A stretch of 64,000 bases of DNA from Bursaphelenchus xylophilus (lineage: Eukaryota > Nematoda > Chromadorea > Rhabditida > Aphelenchoididae). The DNA is taken from NCBI GenBank assembly GCA_904066235.2, contig CAJFCV020000004.1, positions 11,222,001-11,286,000 on the forward strand. The letters run 5' to 3'. Every line of letters starts with the position of its first letter. Position 1 is the first letter of the stretch. The notes beneath the pieces were generated by a model. The model saw only the letters and a program-made list of their open reading frames with translations, searched no databases and was not told where the DNA came from. This document shows positions 1 through 12,403 of this stretch, one piece after another. The translations under genes and the position numbers were made by a program.

Positions 1-396
1 TTTCCAAATTTTCTAACATGAGCATCAAAATCTGTATGCTTTACCGCTGCTTTTTTTGGCCTAACTGAGTTAAATAAAGCATGAGGAAAAGAGGTATTTT
101 TAAAATATAATTAGACCGTATATGTACATATAAATGTATGTTTAGTGGTGCCCAAAAGGACCAAAAAATTGTTCAAATTCCTGTCACCTATTTCCAGAAT
201 TTCCAACCCCAACTTCTTCCCCAACAACCTTAAATTTTATATTGGCATTAAAATTTTATGCGCCGGTGTTTGCCTCCGACCGAATAACAAGATTCGTTTC
301 GAAGCCCGGTTTCCAACCGGGTTATTAGTGGGTCCTTCGCCTGAGGGCAAAGCTATATGTTGACACAACTACTGTGGGTGGGAAAAATTTATTTTT

Positions 397-556
397 TATC
401 AGTCTGTCGGGCAAATTATGAGCACAATGTCGGTGTGCCGATGACGTGGCTGAAGTGAAAAGAAATTTGATTTTGTCGCGACACATTTCATTTTCTCGGA
501 GGCAATGTGATTTGCGATGCGACAGTTTCTGCCATTGTGTTCTCTACAGACTGATA
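397..556. repeat. Palindromic MITE, family R1
   Basis: First copy of the most abundant repeat in the window. It begins TATCAGTCTGTCGGG and ends with the inverse (ACAGACTGATA). The interior keeps the family words for a G/C-rich GCGACGCGA-type core. R1 copies are about 150 bp, carry no ORF, and are non-autonomous by appearance. Confidence 0.8.
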
Positions 557-1389
557 CTTGGGTTGAAATTATGTTCCGGGATCTATAGGATCGTCTGATA
601 GAGAGACCTCGTTTTACGGGAGCTTGTTGTTCCGAGAAAATCGGATCTTGGGAAACACTTATATAGTATATGTAGTAGCATCTGTCATGAGGGCTGTTCC
701 ATTCTGGCGAAGGCCTAAACATTTTTTTCTCTCTGACCGCTTCTCTCGTTCCGCCTGCTCTCTCAACGACAAAGATTGTTGAATCGTTGGACTAGACCGG
801 CAAAGCGTGAGCTAAGATTTTTATGGATCGGTATGTGGTATATTCCCAATGCGTATGCAAATTTCAAACAAGATTGAGATATTTCCCTTTTTAGGAAAAC
901 CTATTTCAAAAAAATAGTTTTTTATGTCATCCAAAACCATCACACTTCCCCAGGGAAAATCTCTATTTTTTGCACCTAAAAAGCCCTATTTCAAAGTGCA
1001 AGTGAAAGCAATCGGGTATTTATGATGCGAGATGACAATCGTTTTATGCCTGCTGAAGGCGTCAAGGTTTATGTACATATTAAAAGGTTTCAAGGTTTGT
1101 GGTTTTTACACAGAAATATGACGTTTTCTCCTGAATTTGACTTGTTTTCATTATGAATAATGTAAATCGACTTGTTAACTAATATTTATTTCATTTTATG
1201 CTAGCTTATTGCGCATTTATCAGTGATTTTTGTTTTTTAGATATTATATTTTTTAAGTTTTTTTTTTTGATTTTTTATCGGGGTAAGGGGAAATTTCAAA
1301 ACCATTTTTCCGATACATCTTGGACGAAAAGCCAAACTGAAGTGTTGTGCAATTCGCGATTTTACGCGTATTGTATGAAGTACGATGCA

Positions 1390-1530
1390 AATCAAATCAA
1401 ACATTTGGTGCGCGAGAGCGGCGAGGCGAGGCATTTCGCTGCGACAATCCGCCGTTATTTTTCCGACAGACTGATAAGCTTATCAGTTTGTCGGACAAAT
1501 AATAAGCGCTTCGGGCGTAAAATTCGCAGG
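1390..1530. repeat. Two abutting R1 MITE fragments
   Basis: The right end of one copy (TTCCGACAGACTGATA) directly meets the left end of another (TATCAGTTTGTCGG), giving a perfect GATAAGCTTATC palindrome at the junction. Confidence 0.65.
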
Positions 1531-1848
1531 AAATAGTGATACTTCCAACACTCTCTTTACGAGAAGCTGAATTCTGCGAAACGACAAGTGTTGTTTTGAA
1601 CCGTGCATTTCAAATCGACTTCAATCTTTTCGAAAACTTCCAAAAGTTATCAAAAATGCCTCGGTGTCCCTCGGTCAATTCGTTTGTTTTGTCTTTTGTT
1701 TATCCATTTGCAGTTGTTGTGGGACTCTGCCAACATGTTGTTTTTGAGGATGAGTGGAGACGAAGGGAAAAATTTCGGCTCTACATAAGCGAGTAGGATA
1801 CACTTAGGTCTTTTGGTGATACCAGTCCGTTTGCAAAGACGCTGGAGT

Positions 1849-3848
1849 GATTTTAGCGACACACACTGTGCGAAAAGAAAAATCCGTTTTGCACTGTGCA
1901 ATAGGCTTTTTTGGGCTGTGTCGAGAGGCCCGAGAACCCAGTAACGAGACAAGGCGAGAGCTCAAGGGTCAAGTGATTTATTCAGTGGAAAGGAGGCTTT
2001 TATAGGGAGGCCCCACGTAGGAAAGTACGATCAAATTTGAATAAATGCAGATCGTTCCTCGTAGGAAAATCCTCGAAGGTCGGTCGTTTCGTCTCACAGG
2101 CTGTCGCCGAATTTTTGCTACATGCACTGTGCGAAAACAAAAGTTCATCTTGCACTGTGCAATTCTTGCTTTTTGCACTGTGCAATAGGCTTTTTTAGGC
2201 TGTCGCTCGAAATCTGACTTTTTCCGCACCGTGCAGAAGCCAAAAATCATTCCGCCGGCACGCACTGCGGAAAAAAAGTTCTTTTTGCACTGTGCAATAG
2301 GCTTTTTTGGGCTGTCGCCGAATTTTTGCGACATGCACTGTGCAAAAAAAAGTTTATCGTGCACTGTGCAATTCTTATTTTTTGCACCGTGCAATGGGCT
2401 TTTTTGGGCTGTCGCTGAATTTTTGCGACACGCACTGTGCGAAAACAAAAGTTCACCTTGCACTGTGCAATTCTTCCTTTTTGCACCGTGCAATAGGCTT
2501 TTTTAGGCTGTCGCTCGCAATCTGACCTTTTCCGCACCGTGCAGAAGCCAAACATCAGTCCGGCGACATGCACTGTGCGAAAACAAAAGTTCACCTTGCA
2601 CTGTGCAATTCTTGCTTTTTGCACTGTGCAATAGGCTTTTTTGGGCTGTCGCCAAATTTTTGCGACACGCACTGTGCAAAAAAAAGTTCCCTTTGCACTG
2701 TGCAATTCTTGCTTTTTGCACTGTGCAATAGGCTTTTTTAGGCTGTCGCTCGAAATCTGACTTTTTCCGCACCGTGCAGAAGCCAAAAATCATTCCGCCG
2801 GCACGCACTGCGGAAAAAAAGTTCCTTTTGCACTGTGCAATAGGCTTTTTTGGGCTGTTGCCGAATTTTTGCGACATGCACTGTGCAAAAAAAAGTTTAT
2901 CGTGCACTGTGCAATTCTTATTTTTTGCACCGTGCAATGGGCTTTTTTGGGCTGTCGCTGAATTTTTGCGACACGCACTGTGCGAAAACAAAAGTTCACC
3001 TTGCACTGTGCAATTCTTCCTTTTTGCACCGTGCAATAGGCTTTTTTAGGCTGTCGCTCGCAATCTGACCTTTTCCGCACCGTGCAGAAGCCAAACATCA
3101 GTCCGGCGACATGCACTGTGCGAAAACAAAAGTTCACCTTGCACTGTGCAATTCTTGCTTTTTGCACTGTGCAATAGGCTTTTTGGGCTGTCGCCAAATT
3201 TTTGCGACACGCACTGTGCAAAAAAGTTCCCTTTGCACTGTGCAGTTCTTGCTTTTTGCACTGTGCAATAGGCTTTTTTAGGCTGTCGCTCGAAATCTGA
3301 CTTTTTCCGCACCGTGCAGAAGCCAAAAATCATTCCGCCGGCACGCACTGCGGAAAAAAAGTTCCTTTTGCACTGTGCAATAGGCTTTTTTGGGCTGTCG
3401 CCGAATTTTTGCGACATGCACTGTGCAAAAAAAAGTTTATCGTGCACTGTGCAATTCTTATTTTTTGCACCGTGCAATGGGCTTTTTTGGGCTGTCGCTG
3501 AATTTTTGCGACACGCACTGTGCGAAAACAAAAGTTCACCTTGCACTGTGCAATTCTTCCTTTTTGCACCGTGCAATAGGCTTTTTTAGGCTGTCGCTCG
3601 CAATCTGACCTTTTCCGCACCGTGCAGAAGCCAAACATCAGTCCGGCGACATGCACTGTGCGAAAACAAAAGTTCACCTTGCACTGTGCAATTCTTGCTT
3701 TTTGCACTGTGCAATAGGCTTTTTTGGGCTGTCGCCAAATTTTTGCGACACGCACTGTGCAAAAAAAAGTTCCCTTTGCACTGTGCAATTCTTGCTTTTT
3801 GCACTGTGCAATAGGCTTTTTTAGGCTGTCGCTCGAAATCTGACTTTT
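1849..3848. repeat. Higher-order tandem repeat array
   Basis: Satellite-like array of ~80-110 bp subunits, each built around the near-palindrome TGCACTGTGCA and the phrase GGCTTTTTTGGGCTGTCGC. Subunits combine into a higher-order unit. The phrase AGAAGCCAAAAATCATTCC recurs at about 2,236, 2,779 and 3,319, giving periods of 543 and 540 bp, and the copies look almost identical. The left boundary (1,849-2,090) is degenerate and contains a stretch that recurs near 30,600. The array ends abruptly at ~3,848. Long apparent ORFs on both strands arise only from the repeat period. Confidence 0.9.
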
Positions 3849-3916
3849 TCCCAGTCCAGAGCTGACATATAGAACCCTTGAGACAGACAGTTGAAGCCGA
3901 TCTTTATTTTCGTCGT

Positions 3917-4141
3917 TATCTGTCTGTCGGGAAAATAACGGCGGGTCGTCGTGCAACCCAAAATACAGCAAAATGTCTCCCGCCCACTTTTGAATTTTGT
4001 CCAAACGTGTAGCAATTGGCAAAGAAAGTAAAAAAATTCAGAAAAAAAGTTTTTTTTTCGGTCGGAAAGCCTCACGAAAAATTTATTTTTGACATTGATT
4101 TTTCTGCGACGGTCCGCCATTATTTTTCCGACAGACCGATA
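3917..4141. repeat. R1 MITE, 'AACGGCGGGTCGTCG' subfamily
   Basis: Starts with TGTCTGTCGGGAAAATAACGG and ends CCGCCATTATTTTTCCGACAGACCGATA. The ends match family R1 but the sub-terminal sequence belongs to a distinct subfamily, also seen at ~9,260, 9,965 and 11,513. Confidence 0.75.
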
Positions 4142-4837
4142 AAAAATTTTTTGGACATCTAGCTCTCAACTTTCCTGATCTTCATTGTCTTCTTCAAAAA
4201 ATTCGCCGTCTAGCCCGTCAATCAACGCCAAGTGTACAGTGCGGGGCGCGACAACTGCCCGTGCACTTTATGAAAATACTAATGAGAAGAAAACAATGCG
4301 TAATTATGTTTGGAAGATCCGCAAAAAGTGCATTTCGAGGTGTGGCGTCTTCTTCTTCCAAGTCTCGCCAAAACAAATTTCTCCGAGGGCGGAAAAAGGC
4401 GATTTTTACAAAAAAGATTTGGCACAACGGCGACATGAAGAAATTGAAAGCGAATTCTCGACTGTCATTTCCGTGTGTTCACTGTAAATCACAGTGGGTT
4501 ATATGCTAACAAGGAAAGTGCTCGAAGCTCAGAGATTTGATAAAAGGTGGCCTAGATTCAGATTATTTTTTCTAACAATGGAAGTGCTTTTTATGAGGGC
4601 TCCTACTTTTAGACGGAACATATTTCAAAAAATCCGAAAAATTGTGCTGATCAAGGAATGTAAAAATTGACTGCCCAATTTTGGTAGGGGTGAAATGCCC
4701 AAAAATCAAATATCTGAGATTTATAGACTTCGCTTTACGTAGACGACCGAGATTTTTAGACTGAATGTTGGCAAAAATATGGCACTTTTTTGCGATTTTT
4801 GGTTTGAAAAGGTCCATGGCTACCGTAGAAGGCGATG

Positions 4838-5066
4838 CACGTCAAATTGAGGAGTCCGGTGACCGGAATAGACCTTTCGCTATCGGTTTTTTACACTTCG
4901 TCTTGACTTGGCAGAGAAAGAGAGAAAAAAGACACGCAAAAACGTACTCTCTCGCCTCAAAAATTCCCCGTTTCTTCCGCGACAAAACGCTTTTTCGCGT
5001 CTTTTTTTTGGCAAATCGCCAATCGATTCACCGGACTGTTTTAGCCTATCTCAGATTGACGTGCGA
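4838..5066. repeat. Inverted-repeat element, family R3
   Basis: About 230 bp, bounded by CACGTCAAATTGAGGAGTCC and ...ATCTCAGATTGACGTG, with GGTGACCGGAATAGAC near the left and CACCGGAC near the right end. Other copies lie at 24,414, 34,691 and 61,964. No ORF. Confidence 0.75.
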
Positions 5067-5835
5067 TGTTTCCACTAGAAAGTATAATACTTATCGCCGA
5101 ATTTATTTCCACGTGAAACTGGCAAGGTCATGGCCAGAAGCAGTGATTTCCTTACGGCAGAAACATCAACAATTAGATCGCCTCACCGCGGTAACCTAAT
5201 TGATCATTTTTTCAACCTGATAGTTGTTTATTTCCGCCTTTTCCCTCGGAAAACCTCTCGATAATTAAACGGACGGATGGTGTTGTTGTCTGAGAAACCA
5301 CATGGCGTCATTCCCAGGAAAACTTGTTGAAGTTTCATGTCCTGAGAGTTGAAATTGAGAAATTGTCTGAGGGGTTTTTGAAATTGCACATAGTTTTTCT
5401 TCCCGAATTTTTGTATTTTTACGTATTATGGGGTTTTTTTACAAATTAATAAAATTACCGTCTCTCTGAAAATGAGGAAATGCTGGAAAATCGCAAATAA
5501 CGGCCCGTTTTCTGGTCAACAGCTCTGTTTACAGCCAATTTGTTGCTTTATAAGCCGGTTATTAAGCGGTTTACGGGTCCATCTAATTATGGGATGAACG
5601 GAAAAAACTTTTTTCTGACAAGGAAGTACCGCAAGAGCAAGGCTCAGATTTTCTTTGGATTTTGCACACGATTCGGTTGTAGACCACGTATCATATTTTG
5701 AAAATTTTAGCTTGTGCTTTGCAGGGACAGAGAAGACATTCAAGGGTCTTTTTAGAGAGAGTAGGTGCAACGCGGAGACGCGGTGAGAGAGAAAAACACA
5801 TTTTGGCGATGTGTTTGTAATGTTCTGAAAAAGGC

Positions 5836-6095
5836 TACAGTGGGGGACCTGATCTAGTGCCAAAAAACGTACCATTTTGCATCCGGGAAGTATCAAAAAT
5901 GGGGCAAAATGCTTCCCTCTCTAGGTGAAAAAACTTTGATTTGAAGGGCGCGCCCTTTTTCCACACAAAAAGAGCGGGCGCGCTTTTGAAATTTGAGTTT
6001 TTTTGCTTAAAGAGGGAGGTATTTTGCCGTATCTTTGATGCTTCCTGGATGCAAAATGGTACGCTTTTTGACACTGGATTAGATCCGTCACTGTA
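5836..6095. repeat. Palindromic MITE, family R2
   Basis: First copy of a ~250 bp element beginning TACAGTGGGGGACCTGATC and ending as its inverse, with ~100 bp arms containing ACCATTTTGCATCCGGGAAG and a GGGCGCGCCC-like centre. Eight copies are recognisable in the window. Confidence 0.85.
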
Positions 6096-6700
6096 TGTTG
6101 TGCAGCAATGACACTTCGATCTTCTCTAAACTCTGCTCACACGTTTATAAACATATATCAATATTTGTTTATACACATATCCTGAAGGTTTTAGTTTGCG
6201 CTTTGCAGCGGCAACCAAGACATTCATCGATATTGGCTGCATGCGAAACGCGGAGAGTTGTCAGAAAAATGCTGTCGGCCATATGTGTGACAGTTCTGTG
6301 CTGAAAAATGATATTATGTGGAAACATTACCCTCTACGGTTGAAATAGAAATGAATTTTCATGCCAAAATTCGCAAAAAAAAATACATTTTTTTGCCAAC
6401 TTTCGACTTAAAAATCACGGCCGTTTCTGCAAAGCGCGAGCTTGGAGTGTCTAATTTGCCTTTGAAAAGATTGCTCCAAGCCTATGCCAAGTTTCATCAA
6501 AATCTAAGCATGGCAATTGCAGCTCTTCCCCTGTAAATCTGTGCCAAGTTTGGCCCATATCAAAGGGTCCAGTTTTGACTACTTCCCCTGTTAAATTTTT
6601 ATCACTTGATCTGCCCTATTGTTCTCTTTGTTGTGGCAATTACGCAATGATTATAGCCAAACACAAAGGACTGGAATTTGGGACTAATCCTCTTTTCAAT

Positions 6701-8196
6701 TATACTCCCCGTACAATGTTTTGACCCCCCTCCTAACTCGGTCCAAGGTGTACTAATTCGGACCAAATTTGGTATGTAGTATACTCACAGGGTAGTAACA
6801 AAAAATAACATAGCTGGACCTACCTCATAGTTGAATTTCAAAATCTATGGGCAATTTTCAAAAATCACCTTAAAAAATCGAGGAAAAAGTTTTGACCCCC
6901 CTTAAAAAAACGTTAGATATCGCCAGCGGATGCTACGCAAACCTATTGTAATCGACGTCCCATACCTGAATACAGGTTAATGAATGGTTTTCCGTTGAAT
7001 GCTTCGTTGCATTTGAGGATTCAACGCGTTAAACCGTTTTTGATGTAGAGCTGCCCAAAATTGTAAAAATCTTGCCCTATCGCTTTCCTAGAGCTCTAAA
7101 TTGAGTTTATATTATGTGCTTTAGACCTGTATTTACCCTCTCCTTTCAATAAAAGTGCATCGTGGCCTGGCGGTGTAGATTCGGCAGATACCCTCTTGTC
7201 ATGCCCAGCCTTGGTGAGCCATTTGCTCTTTGACTCAAGGTCGAGATGTGGTTATTAGGTCCTCAATGTAATCCTGAGACTCCTAGTTACTCTCAAACAA
7301 AGAATAAACTCCGGCTGACACGGTCTCATATGGTTTGCAGGCGCAACTTCGCCGATCTGCACCTTAACGAAAAACCCGCGTTTTTCAAATGGATTTTTAG
7401 CCACCAAAAACGGCTTTCATTTGATGGACCAAGTAATTTCAGACGCTACAGCACCCACCATACTCACTTGAGACGTATGAAACGCCAAATGGGAGGTGGG
7501 GATGTAATAGTACTCGGGGTGATCTACAGTAACGGCAAACTCAAGATTAAGGTGAATGAAACCCATTACAAAACGTGTCAAATCAAAACATTTTACATTA
7601 CTGAGAGTAAATAGGAGTCTCAGGATTACATTGAGGACCTAATAACGACATCTCGACCTTAAGTCAAAGAGCAAATGGCTCACCAAGGCTGGGCATGACA
7701 AGAGGGTAACTGCCGAATCTACACCGCCAGGCCACCATGCACTTTTATTGAAAGGAGAGGGTAAATACAGGTCTAAAGCACATAATATAAACTCAATTTA
7801 GAGCTCTAGGAAAGCGATAGGGCAAGATTTTTACAATTTTGGGTAGCTCTACATCAAAAACGGTTTAACGCGTTGAATCCTCAAATGCAACGAAGCATTC
7901 AACGGAAAACCATTCATTAACCTGTATTCAGGTATGGGACGTCGATTACAATAGGTTTGCGTAGCATCCGCTGGCGATATCTAACGTTTTTTTAAGGGGG
8001 GTCAAAACTTTTTCCTCGATTTTTTAAGGTGATTTTTGAAAATTGCCCATAGATTTTGAAATTCAACTATAAGGTAGGTCCAGCTATGTTATTTTTTGTT
8101 ACTACCCTGTGAGTATACCACATACCAAATTTGGTCCGAATTAGTACACCTTGGACCGAGTTAGGAGGGGGGTCAAAACATTGTACGGGGAGTATA
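6701..8196. mobile_element. Tc1/mariner-like foldback element, copy A
   Basis: 1,496 bp element starting TATACTCCCCGTACAATG and ending as its exact inverse; it has TA-type ends. The arms (~6,701-7,297 and ~7,599-8,196) are almost perfect inverted copies of ~600 bp, leaving a loop of ~300 bp. The loop holds a fragment of a Tc1/mariner-type transposase. A second copy in the opposite orientation, disrupted by another transposon, lies at 27,276-29,607. Confidence 0.88.
7246..7614 (+). pseudogene. Tc1/mariner-type transposase fragment, first catalytic Asp lost
   Basis: 122-codon ORF in the loop and inner arm edges of foldback copy A. It resembles the centre of the DDE domain of Tc1/Tc3-type transposases: an FSxxKRLSFDGP segment followed by GGGDVIVLG and a GK motif, matching the family's FSDEKxFxLDGP...GGGSVMVWG order. 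Where the family has the first catalytic aspartate (FSDE), this ORF has FSHQ, so it should be catalytically dead. The DNA-binding N-terminus and the later catalytic residues are absent. The same His change is in the copy at 27.8-28.2 kb, so it predates their separation. Identification rests on motif recognition, not a search. Confidence 0.65.
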
Positions 8197-9260
8197 GTAA
8201 ATGCCGTGACAAATTGCAAGTTATCCCCTAAAACGCTTTCTTATGGGATTTGTAAAGATTTGGGTTGCTGTAGGTCGTCTTGTGGCGTCAAAACAGAGTC
8301 TTTCAATGTCAGATTCCGGGTTTACAGGTTCAAAAAGTTTACAGCGTAAAAAATGTTTTCATAGGTAAAAGCTGGGACCCTATTTACACGATTTGACTCC
8401 TTTTTATAATTCTGATTTTCTGCTTATTCAAGCATGGTTATCCAACTCGTTTTCATAATCATTGTTTGAATTTAAGAATAGTCACAATTAATTATGATGG
8501 TTATTATTATCGAAATGACGAATCGCTTATTATTTGCGGATACAAGTACTACCAGGCGGGCCAAAGTCTTGACATGTCTGCACAGTCCGCCGTCGTGCAA
8601 AAAAGCCTTTTGTCGGCGACAAATGAAATTCACGGAGCACAAAAAAAAGCTGTCATAACGACGAATGCATGCACCCGCAGAGTGCAAAGACATTTCAAAA
8701 TTTTTCGGCCCGCCTACTATTTGAATTTTCATAAAGTACATGGACCTTTGCGGCACAAAAAAAACCTGCATCGTGCATTTCATAATAATAATTTTTTTTC
8801 AATTTTTTTTAAAAAAAAATTTAGAATCCAAAAATTTGAGTGTATACCTAAATATGCGTGCATTTTCAAAAACTTTTACAGCTGAAATAACGCAGCCTTT
8901 CTGATTTCAGAAAACAGCCAAATGTTACTCATTCTTGTTTGGTATTCCGCGAAGTTTTGCGCCGGGAAAGGTTGTAGTAATTATTGGATTGTTTTTTATT
9001 TTGTGTCACCATAGGGTAAACAAAAGATTTTTTATTGGTAATAAGGAAATAACGGTTTTCAGAATTATTTCCTTGTTTGGTGTACGTCTGTACCAATCCA
9101 TTTTTTTTTGCAATGGGACAAAAGATTGGTTCGTTATAGAGGGGGTTATTGTAGGGAGGCACATTCTGACCATGGCTAGACAAGGCCTTGCAAGGGAACA
9201 GTCCGGAGCGATGCTCACTTTCTCTTTAAGCTTCGCACATATTTTAGGATAGGACATATA

Positions 9261-9495
9261 CTATCAGTCTGTCGGGAAACTAGTAGCGGCTCGTTGCGCC
9301 TTCGAATAGGCCGTTGCCGCTTTGCGCCGCAGCTGGAGGTTTGATGCGCGAATGCACCCTTTTTTCGACGGGACGAGAGATTTTGTTGCGACAACCCGCA
9401 GTTATCAGCCTGTCGGGAAAATAACGGCGGATCATCGCAGCAAAATTTCTCGCCTATTTTCCCGACAGATTGATATTTTTCCGACAGACTGATAG
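9261..9495. repeat. Cluster of R1 MITE ends
   Basis: Two overlapping R1 copies: TATCAGTCTGTCGGGAAAC at 9,261, a second left end with CTGTCGGGAAAATAACGGCGG near 9,411, and two consecutive right ends near 9,460-9,495. Confidence 0.7.
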
Positions 9496-9650
9496 TCGCG
9501 CAATTAAGTCCGTAGAATTGTTTCTCCGACGTCGCGGGTGCGCTGACAGAAAATTGCGTGTCGCTAGTACAAAAACGGGAAGTCGCTGACAATGAGTCGC
9601 GTACGAAAAAACGGGTGGTGGAAATTGTACAGACTTTGTGGCTCAACTAG

Positions 9651-9897
9651 TACAGGGTAGGCCACTCGAAACTCCCAACCTCTTTTCAGGTATTTCTCCG
9701 CCAATAATTGACCAATTTCTGTAAAATTTATATCAAATTAATGCTGAGACACCCCATTTCTTGTCTACCAAATATGGCCCGTCTAAGTTCATGTGGTGTC
9801 TCAGCTTTAATTGGATATAAATTTTATGGAAATTGGTGCATTATTGGCGTAGAATTGCCTGAAAAGAATTTCGGAGTTTCGAGTGGCCCACCCTGTA
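9651..9897. mobile_element. Mariner-type MITE
   Basis: 247 bp palindromic element with ends TACAGGGTAGGCCACTCGAA and its inverse, flanked by TA on both sides, as expected for a mariner insertion. Its CAGGGTRGGCC terminus resembles the CAGGGTGGTCC terminus of the larger mariner at 13,474. No coding capacity. Confidence 0.75.
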
Positions 9898-9964
9898 CTA
9901 CTCGGCGCAAAAAGTTCTAAGAATTTGTAGAGTGCGGCATTTTTGCGCGTCTTGGCGCGTTGTT

Positions 9965-10130
9965 ACCTGTCGGGAAAATAGTGGCGGGCCGTGGCAACAA
10001 AATTTTTCGCCTGGTCCAGAAAAACAAAGGGTGCAGTCGCGCACCAAATCTGCAGTTGATTCTAGCCATCGCAAAGCGATGATGGGAGATTCCGAAGACG
10101 ACCCGCCATTATTTTGCCGACGCACTGATA
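9965..10130. repeat. R1 MITE, 'GGCGGGCC' subfamily
   Basis: CTGTCGGGAAAATAGTGGCGG at the left and CCGCCATTATTTTGCCGAC...CTGATA at the right. Confidence 0.7.
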
Positions 10131-10324
10131 TTACCGTTTTCATAAATCGAGAAACTACACAAAGAAAAGCGGTCGGAATGGACCCACTTTTTGGCCATAT
10201 CTTTACCAGTTTCGTGCGGAAAGAATTGATTTCTTGTGTAAACACTGCCCTTTGTGGTAGGAGTAGATATGAAATTTATATGCCAAAATTCCCAAAAGCG
10301 CATCTCTGAAAGACTCTCCTCCAA

Positions 10325-10860
10325 AACTGTTCGTTGTACGCAGGTTTCGTTGTAGTCCGCGGTACAAATTTCCCACTGTTATTTTTTGAATTGGCAATTT
10401 CACGAATTGAAAAACAAGGCGTCAAAAACAAATTCCCTTGTCCTACGACAGACATCAAAACAATTTGCATGACATTTTACAGGCGGATTATTAATCATGT
10501 TTACTAATTGAAATTTTACAGACCTTGTTTTCGCTGCGGAAGACAAATTTTGAATTTTGAAATTGTTCAAGTCCTATAAAGAACGATAAAAAAATGTCGT
10601 AGAACCTTTTTATTACAAAGCCTACCTATAACCATTTTTGACCAAAATGCGGCTTGGTACAGCAAAACCTGCCTATAATGAATCGGTGTCCCATTTTTAT
10701 TGTTGCTTTGCTTTGCATTTTTTTTCTGTGACCTCCCTACAACCGACTCCCGTAAGACAATACCTGTCTATAGCAGACGATTCAGAGATTGTAGCAACTT
10801 TTTCATCTCGGCTGTTCCTGAAAGGCGTCTTTTTGTCAAGACTTAGATAGTCGAGGTCTA
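10325..10860. repeat. Degenerate inverted-repeat element
   Basis: A GTTCGTTGTACGCAGGTTTCG stretch near 10,330 is answered by an inverse GGTACAGCAAAACCTGCCTA near 10,655. A related stretch (TTGGTGCAACAAAACCCTTC) occurs near 55,995. Boundaries are uncertain. Confidence 0.4.
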
Positions 10861-10979
10861 ATGAGGCCCCTAACTTGCCCTCTACTCCTAGTATCCACTG
10901 CCCTTACTAACCCGGAGACCACAACTAGAGAACTCTAGCAGAAAAACTGTGAACTCACACGAATTGACTCCAATTAGCT

Positions 10980-11225
10980 CGGACCACCACACGTCAAAAC
11001 AATTCTTTCAGAAAATTGAAAAAACAAGGAATCTCGGATCATTGATTTTTTTGCGAAGTGCCACAGAATTATCGAGCTTGAAAAATTATTTTCCTCTTCG
11101 AAAAAACATTTTTCTCGAAATTCTCTGGGAAAGTTTTCTTTTGTGACTCGATAATTCAGCGACATTTCGTAAAAAATCAATGATCCGAGGTTCCTTGTTT
11201 TTTCACTTTTTCTTTGACGTGCACC
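10980..11225. repeat. Foldback hairpin of ~245 bp
   Basis: Two arms carrying GGAATCTCGGATCATTG and the inverse CAATGATCCGAGGTTCC, with CACGTCAAA / TTTGACGTGC at the outer ends. No ORF of note. Confidence 0.65.
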
Positions 11226-11512
11226 ACCGCACTGTGTCAAGGGGACTTCCAACAAATCAGAAATATAGGTTTATTTCCCAAAACGAGTGACCGAAGAGCG
11301 ATCGGTCTATTACATTTATATCCAAATATTCGTCGGTTTATGCTAATTTCTGGGAATTCTGCACGGAATCGTGACATTTTTGATTGGCCCAGCAACCTCG
11401 TGCTCATTGTTTCCCTGCATAGTCCGTGGAATGTTCACAGTCCTTTTTTTCGCCCGCGCTGCTGCAACTTCTCGTAAGGCGAACGCACCCTGCGAAGCTG
11501 TAGAAAAAATTC

Positions 11513-11679
11513 TATCAGCTGTCGGGAAGATAACGGCAGGGCGTCGCGCTCAATCGCCCATCATAGGCTTGCGACGGCAAGCCACGGCTAAAGATTTGGT
11601 GCGTGCCTGCATCCCTTTTTTCGACGAGGGAAAACATTATCCTGCAACGATCCGCCGTTAGTTTCCCGACAGACTGATA
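11513..11679. repeat. R1 MITE, 'AACGGCGGGTCG' subfamily
   Basis: TATCAGCTGTCGGGAAGATAACGG to CCGTTAGTTTCCCGACAGACTGATA. Confidence 0.75.
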
Positions 11680-12403
11680 CGGACTTTATGGCGTGACTTG
11701 TAACAAATAATTTTTTTGATCCATCATTTGCTCCCATAACTCTTCAGAACTCCGGCCTTCAGACCCATTGTCCTTATCGCATATAAAACGTCATATCCTT
11801 TTGTTTTATTTTTTTATTTTGCTTCCTACGTGATTTCCAATTTTACCCCGATTTAATCGACTATTTAGTTGTCTACTGACTGTCTCAGTTGTAAACTGAC
11901 GTCCAATCCCCCCAAAAATAACATTTTTAATCAAACCGTTTCCCTCCAATCTGCCTTCAATTTTCGTTTACACACGAACCAACCGACGGGGCAAGCAAAA
12001 CAGGTCCCGGAATAGTCATTAACCCCGGCCTTAATGACACACGCGACTGTAATTTACATTTGTAATCCACGCCCGATTTGACGTCAAATGTTTCGAGTCG
12101 TATTTTTGCATGCGGCGGCCTTCAAGCCAGCGGGGCTGCGGCGTGCATTGCACCGGTGGAAACGGGGCGCGACCATTCCACCTGTTCTTCGCTGCCCGCA
12201 TTTCAAAACAGCGGAGTTTTGCCCGATTTTATGTCAACCCCAAATTTTTAATCAATTTTGTTGGGCCACTGGCAATTGCGGCTTCTGGCGCTGCGAGCAC
12301 GGGCATCGACAGGGCTGTTATGTTCGTCGCGCGATGAAGTAAAGTTGTCGTGGGCGTTGCACGCAAAAATTGGAGTGAATCTCCTTACAACGGTACCCTC
12401 TTT

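Noticed and set aside
2095..3848. CRISPR array
   Set aside because: The genome is eukaryotic, units are ~100 bp and diverged without unique spacers, and there are no cas genes.
1978..4022. Long overlapping ORFs (170-230 codons) on both strands of the array
   Set aside because: They arise from the repeat period, occur in several frames at once, repeat the same Cys/Gln-rich peptide and lack splice or family signals.
10638..10850. 70-codon plus-strand ORF
   Set aside because: Its start lies in a dispersed repeat (AAAACCTGCCTATAATG) and it has no family features.
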